The notes: generated by a model from the letters alone, not told the origin. Counted from the first letter of the stretch, positions 1-8,122 are shown. The stretch: DNA of 18,303 nucleotides from JBGAMH01 sp044222045 (GCA_044222045.1 JBGAOB010000065.1:1-18303); one strand, 5' to 3'. Program-made: numbers and translations.

Positions 1-13
1 CTCGCCCCGCGGG

Positions 14-2131
14 TCAGCGAAGCACGATCACGCGGCGCGTGGCGTGGCGGGCGCCCTGTTCGGCGCGCAGCCAGTAGACGCCGGGCCGGGTGGCCTCCGG
101 CATCGCGAGCGACGACGCGCCGGACGGCGGACCGTCGAACACCCGCGCCACGCGCCGGCCCGCCACGTCCACGAGATCCACGCGCGCCGGTTCGCGCCCG
201 GGCCACGACACGCCGAAGCGCGCCCCGGGGGCGAGTGTCGCGGGCGCGAGCCAGCGGATGCCGGCGTCGCGGGGCGGCGGCGCGCCGGCGATGGAACTGG
301 GCTCGCCGATCTCGAGCCGGCAGCCGGTGCGCATCACCTTCACCCCGGGCACGGTCAGACGGCCGTACTGGTCGGTCGCGCTCCAGCCGGTCTGCAGGAT
401 CGCGCCGTCCATGGCGCGCACGACGCGCCACGCGTAGCCCGACCATGGATCGAAGTGCATCACCTGCAGGCGCCGCGGCGTGACGTCCACCACGAGCGAC
501 TCGGGCGCGGGGATCGTGTCCCAGCGCGTGCGCAGATCGCGCGTCCGCAGCAGCACCGCCCAGCCGTCGGGTTCATCGGTGACGTTCGCCTCCCAGTCCA
601 GGGCGCCCACGTCGGTGCCCACGGAGTCGCCGTCGGTGCGGGATCCGTGACCCATGTCGCCCGCCACACTGCAGTGCGAGAACGCCGGGTAACTGCGGTT
701 GAGCGCGAATCGTCCGATCCACGACGGATCGTGCATGGGCAGCCAGGACGCGGTGGCGCTGCCGGCATGCACGCGCGTGTCCCAGAAGGTGGCGCCGCCC
801 ACGTGCAGGCTGTCGACCAGGTGCACGTAGGTGAGCTTCTCCACCCAGCCCGTGAAGTCGTCCATGCGGCCGACGAACGCCAGCAGCGGGGCGGGCACGA
901 CGTCCGGCCGGCTCGCGGCGAGTCGCGCGGGATCGAGCCACTCGTACGTGGAGAAGCCGTTCGAGCAGGGCAGGTCGAAGTCGATCGAACCCCACAGGCG
1001 GTCCCACGAGAAGCGCGTCCAGTACTGCTCGTCGGCCGAGCGGGCGAACGACACCTTCGGGACCTGCGCCCAGCTGGCGGCGATCCGCTCCGGGTGGTGC
1101 CATGCCATGAGCACCGAGAACGTACCGCCCATGGACGAGCCGAGCGTGTAGACCCGGTTCGGGTCGTGGCCCATCTCGAGTGCCGACCAGTCCATCAGGG
1201 CGAGCACGCGCCGCTCGCCGTAGTCGAGCACGGTGCCGGACGTGGGCGGCGCGTTCAGGGGTTCCTCCATGTCGTACCCGGCGTGGAAGCCGAAGTACCA
1301 CGAGCCGCCGTCCTCGGTGTCGAGGTGGTCGTCGGGAGCGATCACGCTCTCGCCGGGCAGGCCGGCGCCGACGAACGAGTTGAAGAACGTGCCGCCGCGC
1401 CCGTGGCCATGCACCGTGAGCGGGCCGCCGGGGACGCCTCGCTTCACGCCCAGCAGGAACGGCTGATTCGGCGCGTTCGCGAGCGCCGGCAGCGTGGGCG
1501 TGTCGGCGTCCCCGCCCCACAGCACGTAGATCTCGCCCTGCGGCGACGTGTTGGAGCGCTGCCACACGGGACGCACGCGCGCCGGGACTTCCTGCGTGGC
1601 CTCCGCCGCCGCGTTCACCCCCGGTTCGAGCGTGGCGTCCTCGACGCCGGCGCTGTCGGTGGTCACGGCGTACCAGTGGGTGCCCGCATGTTCGACGGTG
1701 CGGACGAACAGGCCCTTCGTGGGCGCCAGCGGGGCCTCGGTGGAATCCACGCGGAACGTCTCGATCTGCCCGGTGATGCGGGAGAGGCGCCGGTCCACCG
1801 CGCTCGAGTCCGCGCACGAGCCGATGCGCGTCGAGAGCAGGACGCTCTCGCCCGAGCCCGGCGGCGCGCTGAGGGCATACACGTGGTAGCGCCAGCCCGA
1901 GCCGGGGCAGTTCGTCCACGTGACGAACACCTGCCCGTCGTGCTGCTTCACGGCCAGGTCGGTGACCGTCGCGGCGCGCACGGACGCGGCCGCGGCGCAC
2001 GCGGCCAGCGCCAGGCTCAGCGCGAGAAGGCGCGCGAAGCGGCGGGCGACGACGACCGGGCGACCATCCCTGTGACGATGCCAGCGTCCCTGCTTCGGGT
2101 CAGCGGAGCACCACCAGACGTGCCGACGCAC
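14..2131 (-). CDS. Secreted alpha/beta hydrolase with C-terminal sorting-like domain (paralogue 1)
   Basis: Predicted exported serine hydrolase of 705 residues; substrate unknown. After a long Arg-rich n-region comes a hydrophobic signal segment ending near AAASVRA, then an Fn3-like region (WTNCPGSGWRYHVY), then a hydrolase domain. The nucleophile motif is GSSMGG with Ser333. Plausible partners are Asp424/425 in GRMDDFTGW and His455 in DTRVHAGS, all three placed like those of the neighbouring paralogue. The last ~80 residues (DLVDVAGRRVARV, GVYWLRAE) look like a FlgD-Ig/type-A sorting domain but lack a clear NPxxG motif. I chose the GTG start at 2131 because AGGAG (2139-2143) lies 7 bp upstream and the overlap with the upstream gene is then 32 bp. 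An ATG at 2182 is possible but has a larger overlap. The architecture is clear from sequence; the enzyme class is inferred from the motif. Confidence 0.85.
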   Translation of the reverse strand: MRRHVWWCSADPKQGRWHRHRDGRPVVVARRFARLLALSLALAACAAAASVRAATVTDLAVKQHDGQVFVTWTNCPGSGWRYHVYALSAPPGSGESVLLSTRIGSCADSSAVDRRLSRITGQIETFRVDSTEAPLAPTKGLFVRTVEHAGTHWYAVTTDSAGVEDATLEPGVNAAAEATQEVPARVRPVWQRSNTSPQGEIYVLWGGDADTPTLPALANAPNQPFLLGVKRGVPGGPLTVHGHGRGGTFFNSFVGAGLPGESVIAPDDHLDTEDGGSWYFGFHAGYDMEEPLNAPPTSGTVLDYGERRVLALMDWSALEMGHDPNRVYTLGSSMGGTFSVLMAWHHPERIAASWAQVPKVSFARSADEQYWTRFSWDRLWGSIDFDLPCSNGFSTYEWLDPARLAASRPDVVPAPLLAFVGRMDDFTGWVEKLTYVHLVDSLHVGGATFWDTRVHAGSATASWLPMHDPSWIGRFALNRSYPAFSHCSVAGDMGHGSRTDGDSVGTDVGALDWEANVTDEPDGWAVLLRTRDLRTRWDTIPAPESLVVDVTPRRLQVMHFDPWSGYAWRVVRAMDGAILQTGWSATDQYGRLTVPGVKVMRTGCRLEIGEPSSIAGAPPPRDAGIRWLAPATLAPGARFGVSWPGREPARVDLVDVAGRRVARVFDGPPSGASSLAMPEATRPGVYWLRAEQGARHATRRVIVLR

Positions 2132-4148
2132 GAGACGTCTCCTGCGAGGCGCGCAGCCAGTAAAGGCCGGGGGGGAGGCCATCGGTTCGAACGGTCACGG
2201 CCTCGCGAGCGTCTCCCTGGTGCACACGCCGCACGAGCCGGCCGTTCACGTCGAGCAGGTCCAGCTGCAGCGGCCCGGAAGCGAGCCCCGACAGGCGGAC
2301 GAGCGCCGAACCGCGCACCGGGTTCTGCGACAGGGCCATCGACAGCCGCGGCGAGGCCACGGCGGCCGGGGCTCCGGTCGCGGGAAGCGTCAGGCGCAAT
2401 TCGGTGCCGGAACGATACACCGGCACGCCGGGAATCGTCACGAGGCCGAGTGCGTCCACGGGCACCTGGCCCTGGGCGACCACGGCGTGATCCTGCGTCC
2501 GCGTGGCCGTCCAGCTCACCGTGTGCCCGATCACGGGCTGGAACGACTGCAGCCGGCGCGGGGTGACGTCGACCGTCAGCGATTCCGGCGCGGCCAGCGT
2601 GCCGCCGAGGCTCTGGAGCGAGCGCGTGGACAGCGCCACCTGCCAGGCTCCCGGCGTGTCGGAAATCTCCGGGTCGTAGTCCACGAAGCCGTTCCGCTGG
2701 CCCAGCGTGTCGCCCACCGACATCGTGCCGTCTCCCACCCGGCCGTCCGCGCTGCAGTGGTCGAACGAGGGCCAGCTGCGGTCGAGGCGGAAGCGCGCGA
2801 GGAAGATCGGGTCGTGCATCGGCTTCCAGTAGCCCTCGCCCCACGTGTAGTGGTCGGACGCGTCCCAGAAGTAGTAGCCGCCGCCGTGGTGGTCGGCCGA
2901 CTCGCCGAGGTAGGCGGCCGCCGTGTTCCAGCCGATGACGTCGTCGTTGCGGCCGTGGAACGCCACGATCGGCGAACTGCCGCGCGCCTCGAACGTGTGC
3001 ACGAGCCAGCGGCCGTTCAGCCAGTCGTACACGTTGTAGCCCGTGGTGGTGGGCAGGTTCGTGTCGATCGAGCCCCACATGCGGTTCATGCTCGGCCGCA
3101 TCTGCGGCGACGCGTCCGGCAGGCAGTTGAACGTGGTCATGGGCACGCCCGCCCAGGCGGCCGCGATGCGGTCGGGATGGTGCCACGCCATCATGAACGC
3201 GAACGTGCCGCCCATCGAGGCGCCGGCTGCGTAGACCGCGGCGCGGTCGTGGCCGATCTCGGCCTCGGCCCAGTCCAGCAGCAGCATCACGCGGCGGTCG
3301 GTGTAATCGGCCACGCGGCCGGCCACCGGCACGAGCGCCTGCGGCTGATCGGTGTTGTACGCCGGGTGGTAGCCGAAGTACCACGTCGCGTAGTCGCCGC
3401 TCTGCACGTAGTCGTCGAACGACAGCACGGACTCGCCGGGAATGCCGAAGCCGAAGAACGAGTTCAGGAAACTGCCGCCACGGCCGTGGCCCTGCAGGAT
3501 CATCGGCCGGCCCGCCGCGCCGCGCACCACACCGCCGTGGTACGAACGGTTCTCGCCCGAAGCGAGCGCCGGCGTGAAGTCGGTGGGGTTGCGCGCGCCC
3601 CAGAGCACGTAGTCCTCGCCGCGCGAGAGCGTGCGCTGCCACACGGGCCGGAGGCGCCCCGTGTACTCGCTCACCGGGCTGGGCAGCTCGTTCAGGCCCA
3701 TGAACAGCGTCGAGTCCTCGGGCTCCCCGGCGCGCTGCGCGGTGACGGCGTACCAGCGATTGCCGGCCGTGGACGGCGTCGTGACGAACAGGCCCTCGGA
3801 AGTCGCCAGCGGCGCGGACGACGAGTCGGGGCGGAACGTGCAGGTCGTTCCGAGCAGCACGCTGATGCGGCGATCGACGGCGCTCGAATCGCCGACCGAG
3901 CCCAGGCGGCGAACACCCGTCTGCCCGGGGGAGGTGATCGGGACCGTCGCCGTGTACACGCGATACGTCCAGCCCGTGCCCGGCAGGTTGCGCCAGGTGA
4001 GCCACGTCTGCCCGTCCCGGTGGCGAGCACGCAGGGACGAGACCATCGAGGCGCGGGCGGGGGTCACCGCCGCCACGACGAACGTCGCGGCGAGGAGCGC
4101 GGAGACAACGGCCCTGTGCCCGGCGAGTGAGCGCAGGAGGGGGACCAT
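2100..4148 (-). CDS. Secreted alpha/beta hydrolase with C-terminal sorting domain (paralogue 2)
   Basis: Predicted exported serine hydrolase of 682 residues, first of a tandem pair. The signal peptide (MVPLLRSLAGHRAVVSALLA, ending near TPARA) is followed by an Fn3-like region, then the hydrolase domain with GRGGSFLNSF and IPGESVLSFDD segments shared with the paralogue. The nucleophile motif is GASMGG with Ser311. Candidate triad partners are Asp402/403 in GRNDDVIGW and His433 in DASDHYTW. The C-terminus has QNPVRG, DLLDVNGRLVRRV and GLYWLRAS, a FlgD-Ig/type-A sorting-like domain. The motif resembles esterase D or PHB-depolymerase-type esterases, but the substrate cannot be read from sequence. 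I chose the ATG at 4148 because it directly begins the signal peptide; no Shine-Dalgarno precedes it (see the promoter entry). Its 3' end overlaps the start of the second hydrolase, so the two are probably co-transcribed and co-translated. Confidence 0.88.
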   Translation of the reverse strand: MVPLLRSLAGHRAVVSALLAATFVVAAVTPARASMVSSLRARHRDGQTWLTWRNLPGTGWTYRVYTATVPITSPGQTGVRRLGSVGDSSAVDRRISVLLGTTCTFRPDSSSAPLATSEGLFVTTPSTAGNRWYAVTAQRAGEPEDSTLFMGLNELPSPVSEYTGRLRPVWQRTLSRGEDYVLWGARNPTDFTPALASGENRSYHGGVVRGAAGRPMILQGHGRGGSFLNSFFGFGIPGESVLSFDDYVQSGDYATWYFGYHPAYNTDQPQALVPVAGRVADYTDRRVMLLLDWAEAEIGHDRAAVYAAGASMGGTFAFMMAWHHPDRIAAAWAGVPMTTFNCLPDASPQMRPSMNRMWGSIDTNLPTTTGYNVYDWLNGRWLVHTFEARGSSPIVAFHGRNDDVIGWNTAAAYLGESADHHGGGYYFWDASDHYTWGEGYWKPMHDPIFLARFRLDRSWPSFDHCSADGRVGDGTMSVGDTLGQRNGFVDYDPEISDTPGAWQVALSTRSLQSLGGTLAAPESLTVDVTPRRLQSFQPVIGHTVSWTATRTQDHAVVAQGQVPVDALGLVTIPGVPVYRSGTELRLTLPATGAPAAVASPRLSMALSQNPVRGSALVRLSGLASGPLQLDLLDVNGRLVRRVHQGDAREAVTVRTDGLPPGLYWLRASQETSRASARLVVLR
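2139..2143 (-). promoter_or_regulatory. Shine-Dalgarno AGGAG deciding the GTG start at 2131
   Basis: AGGAG on the minus strand lies 7 bases before the GTG at 2131, inside the last codons of the upstream hydrolase gene. It supports a coupled, 32-bp-overlapping start rather than the ATG at 2182. No other ATG, GTG or TTG lies in frame between this GTG and the signal peptide. Confidence 0.55.
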
Positions 4149-4156
4149 TTGACCGC

Positions 4157-4186
4157 ATGTTACGGAAACGACAGACGGGAATTCAA
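4157..4186 (-). promoter_or_regulatory. Candidate sigma70-like promoter for the hydrolase pair, near-leaderless
   Basis: On the minus strand TTGAAT (4181-4186) and TAACAT (4157-4162) are separated by 18 bp, and each matches four of six consensus positions. The -10 box ends 8 bases before the ATG at 4148, so transcription would start at or just before the start codon. This fits the absence of a Shine-Dalgarno there. It is a consensus match only. The rest of the divergent gap (4187-4325) is GC-rich and shows no clear promoter for the plus-strand lipoproteins. Confidence 0.4.
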
Positions 4187-4325
4187 CGCCTGAAATCCGG
4201 GGCCGGCCACGCCGCGGGCGGCCGGGAAGGAGGCCCCCACGGCGGTCCCGATTCCGGCCTCCAGCCGGCGGGCCCGGCCGACCGATAAGGGCCCGGGAAG
4301 GCCCGTTTCCCGTACTCCTCGCCCC

Positions 4326-4329
4326 GGAG
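4326..4329 (+). promoter_or_regulatory. Shine-Dalgarno GGAG supporting an ATC start at 4336
   Basis: GGAG lies 6 bases before ATC at 4336, which is exactly where a lipoprotein signal peptide should begin. The frame is open from a TGA at 4150, with no ATG, GTG or TTG before the lipobox. Confidence 0.5.
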
Positions 4330-4335
4330 CCCGCC

Positions 4336-4896
4336 ATCCGCCCGCTCGTTCTCCTGCTGATCGCCCTCGCCGCCGCCGGCTGCCTGCCCGGCGCCCGGAC
4401 CGCGACGGACCCGCCCGATGCGCCCGACGTGGCCGTCGCGCCTCCCGAGACGCTCGCGCTGCCGCTGCCCGACGGGGGCCTGACGGACGCCCGCGTGTCG
4501 GCCTGGTTCGACGGCCGCGTGGCCGCGCACGTGTTCGTGGACCAGGGCGAGTTCCGCGGCGTCGAGTGGAGCGAACCCGCCGGGCGCTACGCCACGGTCG
4601 AGTACCGGCGGGGCCGCGTGTGGCGGGCGAGCGTGCGCCGCCCGTGGGTGGGCGTGCTCCCCGCCGTGGAGGCGCGACGGCTGCCCGCGTTGCGTCTCGG
4701 GCAGACCTCGAGCGAGGTGAGCGCGATCGTCGGGGCCGGCTGGCCGGTGGAGCGCACGTACCTCGCGGACGTCGCGTCCTCGGAGACGCGCGGGTGGTCG
4801 ATCCGCGATCGCGGCCTCGGCACGGGCCGCACGCTGTTCCTCACGTTCGTCTCGGACACGGTGATGGCGATCGTGCATCCCTGGGTGTCGCGGTGA
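4336..4896 (+). CDS. Small lipoprotein with BamE/SmpA-like C-terminal region, ATC start
   Basis: Predicted envelope lipoprotein of 186 residues. Read from ATC at 4336 the N-terminus is a compact signal peptide (RPLVLLLIALAAAG) with lipobox Cys16. The next usable start, GTG at 4429, would remove the whole signal peptide, so I prefer the ATC, which has GGAG 6 bases upstream. Either this is a rare non-canonical start or the base should be G. The C-terminal half (LRLGQTSSEVSAIVGAGWP, ending in FLTFVSDTVMAIVHPW) resembles the BamE/SmpA-type fold. That assignment rests on pattern only, and no outer-membrane assembly genes are nearby. It is translated just ahead of a second lipoprotein with which it shares 4 bases. 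Confidence 0.7.
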   Translation: MRPLVLLLIALAAAGCLPGARTATDPPDAPDVAVAPPETLALPLPDGGLTDARVSAWFDGRVAAHVFVDQGEFRGVEWSEPAGRYATVEYRRGRVWRASVRRPWVGVLPAVEARRLPALRLGQTSSEVSAIVGAGWPVERTYLADVASSETRGWSIRDRGLGTGRTLFLTFVSDTVMAIVHPWVSR

Positions 4897-5462
4897 GCGC
4901 GCGTCGCGGGCGGCTCGCCGCGCTCGTCGTGGCGGCGCTCGTCGCCGGCTGCGGAGGGGGCGAGGCGCCCGGGCGCCCCTGGCCGGTGGGCACGGAGGTC
5001 GTGGTGGCCGAGCACGAGTCGCGACCCGAAGGCGTGGTCACGCATCGCGACCGGTGGCGGCTCGTCGAGGCGGACAGCGCGAACGCGCGCTTCGAGCGCC
5101 GGCGCGACGGCGCGCCCGCCGACCAGGTGCCGGTCACCGAGTGGGTCCCGCTCCGGGCGGGCCTGCCGGCCGGCCGCCTGGGCCGGGGCCGCGGGCGCGT
5201 GTACGAAGGCGGCACCGACCCGCAGGCCGTGCGCGTTCCGGCCGGGCGATTCCGCTGCGCGCGGACCGTGCATGCGTTCGAAGCTTCCGACGGCGCGATC
5301 CTGCGCGTGGACGAATGGTGGGCGCCCGGGATCCCGGTGCCGGTGCAGCGCTGGGTGCGCTGGGAAGGGATCGTCGACTCGATCGGCGGCCCGCCGCGGC
5401 GGCCGGGCGACCTGCCCGTGGGCACGACGTGGGCGGTGTTGGAGTCGATCCAGCGGCCGTGA
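4893..5462 (+). CDS. Small lipoprotein, possibly DUF3108-like
   Basis: Predicted lipoprotein of 189 residues. The GTG at 4893 overlaps the TGA of the preceding lipoprotein gene (GTGA), indicating translational coupling. The signal peptide ends in the lipobox LVAG with Cys20, followed by GGGE. The mature part is mostly beta-rich. The segment VRVPAGRFRCARTVHAF followed by DEWWAPGIPVPVQRW resembles proteins of the DUF3108/LolA-like type, where a 'V-AG-F-C' strand precedes a 'W-APG' turn. I do not recognise a specific function. The gene is followed within 25 bases by a strong hairpin. Confidence 0.8.
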   Translation: MSARRGRLAALVVAALVAGCGGGEAPGRPWPVGTEVVVAEHESRPEGVVTHRDRWRLVEADSANARFERRRDGAPADQVPVTEWVPLRAGLPAGRLGRGRGRVYEGGTDPQAVRVPAGRFRCARTVHAFEASDGAILRVDEWWAPGIPVPVQRWVRWEGIVDSIGGPPRRPGDLPVGTTWAVLESIQRP

Positions 5463-5484
5463 GCCCGCGCGTCCCCGAACGAAA

Positions 5485-5516
5485 CGAGCCCCGGCGGATC
5501 GCTCCGCCGGGGCTCG
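5485..5516. terminator. Bidirectional hairpin terminator between convergent genes
   Basis: Perfect 14-bp inverted repeat (CGAGCCCCGGCGGA, loop TCGC, then its complement) in the 69-bp gap between the plus-strand lipoproteins and the minus-strand hppA. Read on the minus strand it is followed by TTTCGTTC, a weak T-tract, so it best fits an intrinsic terminator for hppA. On the plus strand no T-tract follows. Confidence 0.75.
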
Positions 5517-5531
5517 CGAACTTCCGGTGCG

Positions 5532-7937
5532 TCAGGCCTTCGACGTGATGCGCATGCCGTAGAACGAGCGGTACACGAACACCAGCGCCACCAGCATGAA
5601 CACGATCGACACCGGCATGCGGATGCCGGGGTTGGCGACGGCCATCTCGACCGCGAGCAGGCCGAACAGCGTCGTGAACTTGATGATCGGGTTCAGCGCG
5701 ACCGACGACGTGTCCTTGAAGGGATCGCCCACCGTGTCGCCCACGACGGTCGCCGCGTGCAGCTCGGTGCCCTTCGCGTTCAGCTCGACCTCGACCACTT
5801 TCTTCGCGTTATCCCAGGCGCCGCCGGCGTTTGCCATGAACACCGCCTGGAACAGGCCGACCACGGCGATCGAAACGAGGTAGGAGATGAAGAAGACCTC
5901 GTTGAAGAACGAGTACGCGATCGTCAGGCAGAAGATCACGATGAAGATGTTGAACATGCCGTCCTGCGCGTACTTCGTGCAGATCTGCACGACCGTGCGC
6001 GAGGTCTCGATGTTCGCGGCCTCGGCGGAGTCCAGCTTGATGTTCTTCTTGATGTACTCCACCGCGCGGTACGCGCCGGTCGTCACGGCCTGCATCGACG
6101 CGCCGGTGAACCAGTAGACCGTGCCGCCACCCATGAGCAGGCCCAGGATGACGTACGGATCGAGCAGGTCGAGCTTGAACACCGGCACGCCCGCGGCGTC
6201 GAGCCCGAAGTGCTTCTGCAGCGTCAGCACGATCGAGAACAGCATCGTCGTGGCGCCCGCCACGGCCGTGGCGATGAGCACCGGCTTCGCGGTGGCCTTG
6301 AACGTGTTGCCCGCGCCGTCGTTGTCCTCGAGGTAGTGCTTGCCCTTCTCGAAGTCGGGCTTGAAGCCGAACTGCTTCTCGATCTCCTGCGCGGCGCCCG
6401 GCGTGGTTTCCACCTGCGAGAGCTCGAAGATCGACTGGGCGTTGTCCGTCACCGGGCCGTACGAGTCGACCGCGATCGTCACGGGACCCATGCCGAGCAG
6501 GCCGAACGCCACCAGGCCGAACGCGAACACGGCCGGGTAGGCCATGTACTCCGACAGGCCCTGCTGCGAGAACAGGTAGGCGACGAACAGCAGCACGGCC
6601 AGGGTCAGCGCCTTCCAGAACACCGAGAAGTTGCCGGCCACGAGCCCCGACAGGATGTTCAGCGAAGCGCCGCCCTCCTTCGAGGCCGAGACGACTTCCG
6701 CCACGTGCCGCGAGTGTGCGCTGGTGAACACCTTCGTGAACTCGGGGATCACCGCCGCGGCGAGCGTGCCGCACGAGATGATCATGGACAGCGTGAACCA
6801 CAGGTTGCCGCCGAGCGGCGCGAGCAGCCACTTCGAGGCCGCGAACGTCACGGCGATCGACAGGATCGAGCACACCCACACCAGGCTGGTGAGCGGCGCC
6901 TCGAAGTCGATCTTGGTCTTGCCGGCGTTCTGCGCGCGGGCGAACGCGCCGTTCGCGAGGTACGACACGATGGACGTGCCGATCATGAGCACGCGCATCA
7001 CGAAGATCCAGACCAGGAACAGGGCCTTGTGCTCGGGCATCACGGCGAGGGCGATGAACGAGATCAGCGCCACACCCGTCACGCCGTACGTCTCGAAGCC
7101 GTCGGCCGTGGGGCCCACGGAGTCGCCGGCGTTGTCGCCGGTGCAGTCGGCGATCACGCCGGGGTTGCGCGGATCGTCTTCCTTGATCCTGAACACGACC
7201 TTCATCAGGTCGGAGCCGATGTCGGCGATCTTCGTGAAGATGCCGCCCGCGATGCGCAGCGCCGAGGCGCCGAGCGACTCACCGATCGCGAAGCCGAGGA
7301 AGCAGGCGCCCGCCATCTCGGCCGGCACCCACAGCAGGATCGCCAGCATCATCAGCAGCTCGACGCAGATCAGCAGCACGCCGATGCTCATGCCGGCCTG
7401 CAGCGGGATCTCGTACACGGGCAGCGGCATGCCCTTGAGCGACGCGAACGCCGTGCGCGAGTTCGCGAACGTGTTCATGCGGATGCCGAACCACGCCACG
7501 CCGTACGAGCCCAGGATGCCCAGGATCGAGAACAGGATGATCGTGACGACGCGCATCAGGTCGAGGTGCTGCAGGAAACCGAAGTAGTAGACGATGCACG
7601 CCCCGATGAAGATCTCGAGCACCATCAGCAGCTGGCCCTGCTTGAGCAGGTAGGCCTTGCAGGTCTCGTAGATCGTGTGCGACACGTCGAGCATGCTCTT
7701 GTGCGCCGGCATGTTCTTGACCTGCGTGAACATGATCATGCCGAACGCCATGCCGAGCACGCAGACGACGAGTCCGATCAGCAACAACTGGCGCTGGGCG
7801 GGATCGAGCGTCGGCAGCTGCAGGTCGAGCTCGCTCGCGAGGGCGGCCGCCGGCGCGAGCGCGCCGACGAGGGCGGCCGCGAGGGCGGGCACGGTGAGTT
7901 TCCGCAGGGCGGATCCCGCGGTGCGGAACAGCTTCAT
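5532..7937 (-). CDS. hppA: Membrane-bound ion-translocating pyrophosphatase, divergent K+-independent type
   Basis: Integral membrane pump of 801 residues that couples hydrolysis of pyrophosphate to H+ (possibly Na+) export. A signal-peptide-like first helix (to about residue 34) precedes many hydrophobic helices. Substrate-site motifs are D239-IGSD, then EDDPRNPGVIAD (253-264) and GDNAGDS (267-273); near the C-terminus is GDTVGDPFKDT (about 732-742). The motif wording (DIGSDLMK, GDSVGPTADGFETYG) differs from the common DVGADLVGK/GDCAGMAADLFESY form and recalls the divergent Na+-regulated H+-pump group described from Chlorobium and Cellulomonas. Lys547 in GNTFKA occupies the position that in this family marks K+ independence. 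The start at 7937 has GAGGAG (7944-7949) 6 bases upstream. It is transcribed alone, between its own candidate promoter and a strong terminator. Confidence 0.96.
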   Translation of the reverse strand: MKLFRTAGSALRKLTVPALAAALVGALAPAAALASELDLQLPTLDPAQRQLLLIGLVVCVLGMAFGMIMFTQVKNMPAHKSMLDVSHTIYETCKAYLLKQGQLLMVLEIFIGACIVYYFGFLQHLDLMRVVTIILFSILGILGSYGVAWFGIRMNTFANSRTAFASLKGMPLPVYEIPLQAGMSIGVLLICVELLMMLAILLWVPAEMAGACFLGFAIGESLGASALRIAGGIFTKIADIGSDLMKVVFRIKEDDPRNPGVIADCTGDNAGDSVGPTADGFETYGVTGVALISFIALAVMPEHKALFLVWIFVMRVLMIGTSIVSYLANGAFARAQNAGKTKIDFEAPLTSLVWVCSILSIAVTFAASKWLLAPLGGNLWFTLSMIISCGTLAAAVIPEFTKVFTSAHSRHVAEVVSASKEGGASLNILSGLVAGNFSVFWKALTLAVLLFVAYLFSQQGLSEYMAYPAVFAFGLVAFGLLGMGPVTIAVDSYGPVTDNAQSIFELSQVETTPGAAQEIEKQFGFKPDFEKGKHYLEDNDGAGNTFKATAKPVLIATAVAGATTMLFSIVLTLQKHFGLDAAGVPVFKLDLLDPYVILGLLMGGGTVYWFTGASMQAVTTGAYRAVEYIKKNIKLDSAEAANIETSRTVVQICTKYAQDGMFNIFIVIFCLTIAYSFFNEVFFISYLVSIAVVGLFQAVFMANAGGAWDNAKKVVEVELNAKGTELHAATVVGDTVGDPFKDTSSVALNPIIKFTTLFGLLAVEMAVANPGIRMPVSIVFMLVALVFVYRSFYGMRITSKA

Positions 7938-7961
7938 CGGGTGCTCCTCGGTTGGTTGGCG

Positions 7962-7980
7962 ACCGGCAGGAAGCGCCGGT
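7962..7980 (-). promoter_or_regulatory. Hairpin next to the hppA ribosome binding site
   Basis: ACCGGC (7962-7967) and GCCGGT (7975-7980) form a 6-bp stem. In the hppA transcript its loop reads GCUUCCU. The loop is nearly complementary to the Shine-Dalgarno AGGAG 13 bases downstream, so loop-SD pairing is possible. It matches no riboswitch class that I recognise. Confidence 0.3.
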
Positions 7981-8035
7981 GGTTCCGGCCGCGCGGGCGT
8001 TCGATCGGGAATCTGAACTGGGGTGTGCCCGGCGG

Positions 8036-8064
8036 TCGGGGAAGGTGTTCGACTCGCTCCCCGA
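8036..8064 (-). promoter_or_regulatory. Stem-loop in the hppA leader
   Basis: TCGGGGA and TCCCCGA (7 bp) enclose a 15-base loop in the predicted 5' leader of hppA. The leader from the candidate transcription start to the ATG is about 150 bases, long enough for RNA-level control. I could not match it to a named riboswitch. Confidence 0.3.
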
Positions 8065-8092
8065 TGGGACTTTCCGGAGCGCGAGGCGCGGG

Positions 8093-8122
8093 AGGATAGC
8101 CGAAGCGTCATGGGAATCACAA
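8093..8122 (-). promoter_or_regulatory. Candidate sigma70-like promoter for hppA
   Basis: On the minus strand TTGTGA (8117-8122) and TATCCT (8093-8098) are 18 bp apart, each with four of six consensus matches. It lies directly after the terminator of the upstream operon and immediately beside a palindrome at 8123-8132. Consensus match only. Confidence 0.35.

Noticed and set aside
44..2566. Long plus-strand open frame opposite the hydrolase genes
   Set aside because: Arg/Ala/Gly-rich composition with no recognisable domain. It runs across the boundary of two real minus-strand genes.
2017..4158. Alternative minus-strand frame through the second hydrolase
   Set aside because: Arg-rich shadow frame; the neighbouring frame has the signal peptide, catalytic motifs and sorting domain.
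7938..8100. Fluoride or other named riboswitch in the hppA leader
   Set aside because: I could not find the conserved core of any class I know; only generic stem-loops are visible.
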